The notes below the pieces were generated by a model. It was not told the DNA's origin. It ran no database searches and saw only the letters and a list, made by a program, of their open reading frames with translations. Positions 6,189-7,812 of a stretch of 7,812 bases of DNA are shown here, in pieces. The stretch lies in NCBI GenBank assembly GCA_020853655.1, contig JADYYL010000101.1, positions 1 through 7,812 on the forward strand, read 5' to 3'. Each line of letters starts with the position of its first letter. Within the stretch, counting starts at the first letter, position 1. The translations under genes were made by a program, and so were the position numbers. The stretch comes from Deltaproteobacteria bacterium. GTDB taxonomy: Bacteria; Bdellovibrionota_C; UBA2361; SZUA-149; JADYYL01.

Positions 6189-7451
6189 TTAGCCCTTCAT
6201 CATATCCATAAATTCGCGGTTACTCTTGGTCCCGCGCATCTTCTCTTTGAGCCAGTCCATGGCATCAACGACATTGAGCGGAGTAAGTACTTTGCGCAAG
6301 AGCCAGACGCGCTGAAGGTCGTCCTCGGCCATGAGCAACTCCTCTTTTCGCGTGCCGGACTTGTTGATGTCCATGGCCGGAAAAATTCGTCGCTCGATCA
6401 GCTTCCGATCGAGAACCAACTCCATATTACCGGTTCCCTTGAACTCCTCGAAGATCACTTCGTCCATTCGAGAACCCGTATCGATCAACGCGGTTCCGAT
6501 AATCGTGAGGCTTCCGCCCTCTTCGATGTTTCGAGCCGCACCGAAGAACCGCTTCGGCTTGTGAAGCGCATTCGAGTCGACACCACCAGACAAGATCTTT
6601 CCGCTCGGCGGAACGACGGAGTTGTATGCACGAGCAAGGCGGGTAATCGAGTCGAGCAAGATCACCACATCTCGCTTGTGCTCAACGAGCCGCTTCGCCT
6701 TCTCGATGACCATCTCTGCAACTTGAACGTGTCGCGTCGCCTGCTCATCGAAGGTCGAGCTGATGACTTCGCCACGCACATTGCGTTGCATGTCCGTCAC
6801 TTCCTCGGGACGCTCGTCAATCAACAGGACGATGAGCACGACATCCGGATGATTGCGCGTGATCGCGTTTGCGATCTCTTGCATCAAGATCGTCTTCCCG
6901 GTCCGCGGCGGAGCAACGATCAGCGCACGCTGTCCCATTCCGATGGGGCAAAGAAGATCGATGATTCGCGTGGAATACTGGTCGGCATCCGTTTCCATTT
7001 TGAAACGGCGCTGTGGGTAAAGCGGTGTCAGGTTGTCGAAGAGGATCTTTTCCCCTTGCTGATCCGCCGGCTCGAAATTGATCTCGTTCACCTTGAGCAG
7101 CGCAAAATATCGCTCCCCTTCTTTCGGCGGACGAATTTGCCCGGCAACGGTGTCGCCCGTGCGAAGCGCGAATCGGCGGATCTGCGCGGGAGAGACGTAG
7201 ATGTCGTCCGGTCCTGGCAGGTAGTTGTAATCGGGTGCTCGGAGGAAACCGAATCCGTCGGGCAGTGTCTCCAACACGCCGGAGCCGTAAATCTGGCCGT
7301 TGTTGGCCGCCTGGGCCTCGAGTAATGCGAAGGTCAGCTCCTGCTTCCGCAACTGACTCGCGTTCTCGATATTGTAGTCATGCGCGAGCTTCGTCAGATC
7401 GGCGATCGTATACTTCTTCAGCTCGGCAAGATTCATCGTTTCCATCGACAT
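6189..7451 (-). CDS. rho: Transcription termination factor Rho
   Basis: Rho is the hexameric RNA-dependent ATPase/helicase that binds C-rich rut sites on nascent RNA and ends transcription. The 420-residue protein is colinear with E. coli Rho (419). The N-terminal helical domain begins MNLAELKK (6-13). The primary RNA-binding cold-shock-type domain contains DGFGFLR (65-71), GPDDIYVSPAQIRRF (80-94) and RPPKEGERYFALLKVN (107-122). The ATPase core has Walker A APPRTGKT (180-187), LLIDERPEEVTDMQR (209-223), STFDEQATRHVQVAEMVIEKAKRLVEHK (232-259), Walker B VVILLDSITRLARAYN (262-277), the Q-loop SGGVDSNAL (288-296), PKRFFGAARN (299-308) and EEFKGTGNMEL (335-345). The ATG at 7451 is chosen because GGAGTGAG ends seven bases upstream. 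An in-frame GTG at 7463 would lie inside that Shine-Dalgarno, and the ATG matching the E. coli start is five codons downstream. Confidence 0.97.
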   Translation of the reverse strand: MSMETMNLAELKKYTIADLTKLAHDYNIENASQLRKQELTFALLEAQAANNGQIYGSGVLETLPDGFGFLRAPDYNYLPGPDDIYVSPAQIRRFALRTGDTVAGQIRPPKEGERYFALLKVNEINFEPADQQGEKILFDNLTPLYPQRRFKMETDADQYSTRIIDLLCPIGMGQRALIVAPPRTGKTILMQEIANAITRNHPDVVLIVLLIDERPEEVTDMQRNVRGEVISSTFDEQATRHVQVAEMVIEKAKRLVEHKRDVVILLDSITRLARAYNSVVPPSGKILSGGVDSNALHKPKRFFGAARNIEEGGSLTIIGTALIDTGSRMDEVIFEEFKGTGNMELVLDRKLIERRIFPAMDINKSGTRKEELLMAEDDLQRVWLLRKVLTPLNVVDAMDWLKEKMRGTKSNREFMDMMKG

Positions 7452-7458
7452 AGACTCG

Positions 7459-7466
7459 CTCACTCC
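7459..7466 (-). promoter_or_regulatory. Ribosome-binding site deciding the rho start
   Basis: GGAGTGAG on the minus strand, seven bases before the ATG at 7451. The alternative GTG start (7463-7461) is part of this element, so it is unlikely to be the initiation codon. Confidence 0.6.
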
Positions 7467-7486
7467 AGTTCGCTCGCAGCACTATT

Positions 7487-7538
7487 AAAAAAAATTGCTC
7501 AAAATTCTTGGCGTCTCGTCTGCGAGGTAGATGACGAG
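7487..7538 (-). promoter_or_regulatory. Possible attenuator: weak hairpin and U-tract before rho
   Basis: On the minus strand CTCGTC (7538-7533) can pair with GACGAG (7520-7515) across a 12-base loop, and an 8-T run follows at 7494-7487. The gap of about 20 bases between stem and T run is larger than in a standard terminator, so this is only a candidate attenuator. Confidence 0.25.
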
Positions 7539-7545
7539 GGGCCAT

Positions 7546-7566
7546 GCCGGTGGGGACTCTACCGGC
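7546..7566 (-). promoter_or_regulatory. Hairpin in the rho leader
   Basis: GCCGGT and ACCGGC form a 6-bp GC-rich stem with a 9-base loop. The stem contains the stop codon of the possible leader ORF (7561-7559), so a ribosome terminating there would disrupt it. This is consistent with, but does not prove, a translation-sensitive leader. Confidence 0.4.
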
Positions 7567-7654
7567 GGCGAGGTCGCTCAACGTGGCGCTGAGCATTCAT
7601 ATCCAAACACTGACTGAACTCTCCGCTGAGAGTTTCTCTAGGACTCCCGTTCAT
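7559..7654 (-). CDS. Possible 31-codon leader peptide upstream of rho
   Basis: This short ORF starts at ATG 7654, with GGAAGG five bases upstream, and ends at TAG 7559. The predicted peptide begins MNGSPRETLSG and ends RHVERPRRR. It has no recognisable family. Support comes from the good ribosome site, the hairpin inside it (7634-7617) and the hairpin over its stop codon. Its Arg/Pro-rich end might slow ribosomes and couple translation to rho expression. A 31-codon open frame can easily occur by chance, so this is tentative. Confidence 0.28.
   Translation of the reverse strand: MNGSPRETLSGEFSQCLDMNAQRHVERPRRR
7617..7634 (-). promoter_or_regulatory. Perfect short hairpin in the rho leader
   Basis: AACTCTC and GAGAGTT make a 7-bp perfect stem around the tetraloop AGCG. 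No T tract follows, so it is not an intrinsic terminator. It may be a leader RNA structure or a protein-binding palindrome. Confidence 0.4.
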
Positions 7655-7667
7655 TGAAACCTTCCGT

Positions 7668-7705
7668 TCAGACCGCGTTGCGAGCTTGAGACCGCGTGGC
7701 GAGCT
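7668..7705 (-). repeat. Two-copy 19-bp tandem repeat upstream of rho
   Basis: On the minus strand the units are AGCTCGCCACGCGGTCTCA (7705-7687) and AGCTCGCAACGCGGTCTGA (7686-7668), identical at 17 of 19 positions and directly adjacent. The spacing is close to two helical turns, so it could be a paired operator, or simply a slippage duplication. No known regulator motif is recognised. Confidence 0.7.
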
Positions 7706-7812
7706 ATAGAGAGGATCGGATTCGGTTCGGAAATCTCTGGAGAAAGTTCGGAGAGTAAACTGCCCGACGCAGCACCAAACAAAGGCAGAAAAAACAACAA
7801 AGCAAAGAAAAC

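Larger units (their letters stand above)
7464..7812 (-). promoter_or_regulatory. Long rho upstream/leader region
   Basis: About 350 bases with no conserved gene on either strand. Read toward rho, it begins with a T-rich stretch (7812-7770) and a weak promoter-like pair TTGTTT-17-TTTACT (7782-7754). It continues with a 19-bp tandem repeat, a possible 31-codon ORF, two hairpins, and an 8-T tract (7494-7487) that ends 35 bases before the ATG at 7451. Long leaders are known for rho in enterics, where Rho attenuates its own mRNA. A similar arrangement here is inference from length and structure, not from a recognised motif. Confidence 0.45.

Noticed and set aside
5736..7325. 529-codon plus-strand open frame antisense to rho and the start of yihY
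   Set aside because: It lies opposite rho, one of the most conserved bacterial proteins, whose motifs match throughout. The antisense translation has no recognisable domain. It is an artefact of codon bias.
7378..7596. 72-codon minus-strand frame overlapping the rho start
   Set aside because: It has no convincing Shine-Dalgarno, runs out of frame into the rho coding sequence, and its product has no recognisable feature.
1..7812. CRISPR array or crRNA-like repeats
   Set aside because: I read both strands for regularly spaced 25-40 base repeats. The only repeats found were the 18-bp coding repeats in cmr6 and the two-copy 19-bp repeat upstream of rho, neither of which has spacers.

Overview
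The window reads as part of a bacterial chromosome of moderately high GC content. Every supported gene lies on the minus strand, so transcription runs from high to low coordinates. The phylum cannot be fixed from this sequence. The Rho protein is clearly bacterial, but its neighbours (no rpmE follows it) and the unusual Cmr genes suggest a poorly sampled lineage; that is inference.

Layout in transcription order. Positions 7812 to 7452 are a long untranslated leader with a 19-bp tandem repeat, hairpins, a possible 31-codon leader ORF and an 8-T tract. Then comes rho (7451-6189, transcription termination factor), followed by a near-perfect intrinsic terminator hairpin (6148-6120). Next is a YihY/BrkB-family membrane protein (6053-4728). 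Its stop codon overlaps the start of a four-gene RAMP cassette: cmr1 (4731-3565), cmr4 (3568-2762), cmr5 (2765-2448) and a cmr6 fusion (2455-923). The last gene is a diacylglycerol/lipid kinase (960-40), which overlaps cmr6 by 38 bp. From yihY to the kinase, every junction is an overlap (ATGA, ATGA, ATGA, 8 bp, 38 bp), so these six genes look like one translationally coupled operon.

The unusual system is the RAMP cassette. It carries the backbone and cap subunits of a type III-B (Cmr) CRISPR effector. The genes for Cmr2 (Cas10, the polymerase/HD subunit) and Cmr3 (the Cas5-like subunit that holds the crRNA 5' tag) are absent from the position between cmr1 and cmr4 where they normally sit. No Cas6, Cas1/2, ancillary CARF nuclease or CRISPR array is visible. 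The Cmr6 protein is enlarged to 510 residues by an N-terminal cold-shock-like (OB-fold) domain and a roughly 135-residue linker that is about one third arginine and contains DRRGSS/DRRGPS repeats. Cmr1 has a low-complexity insert. Cmr4 appears to lack the catalytic aspartate and the usual RAMP PGSSLKG signature. Together this suggests an RNA-binding complex derived from type III CRISPR, perhaps with a role other than target cleavage, embedded among housekeeping or membrane-related genes. The alternative is that cas10 and cmr3 are encoded elsewhere in the genome. The window cannot distinguish these.
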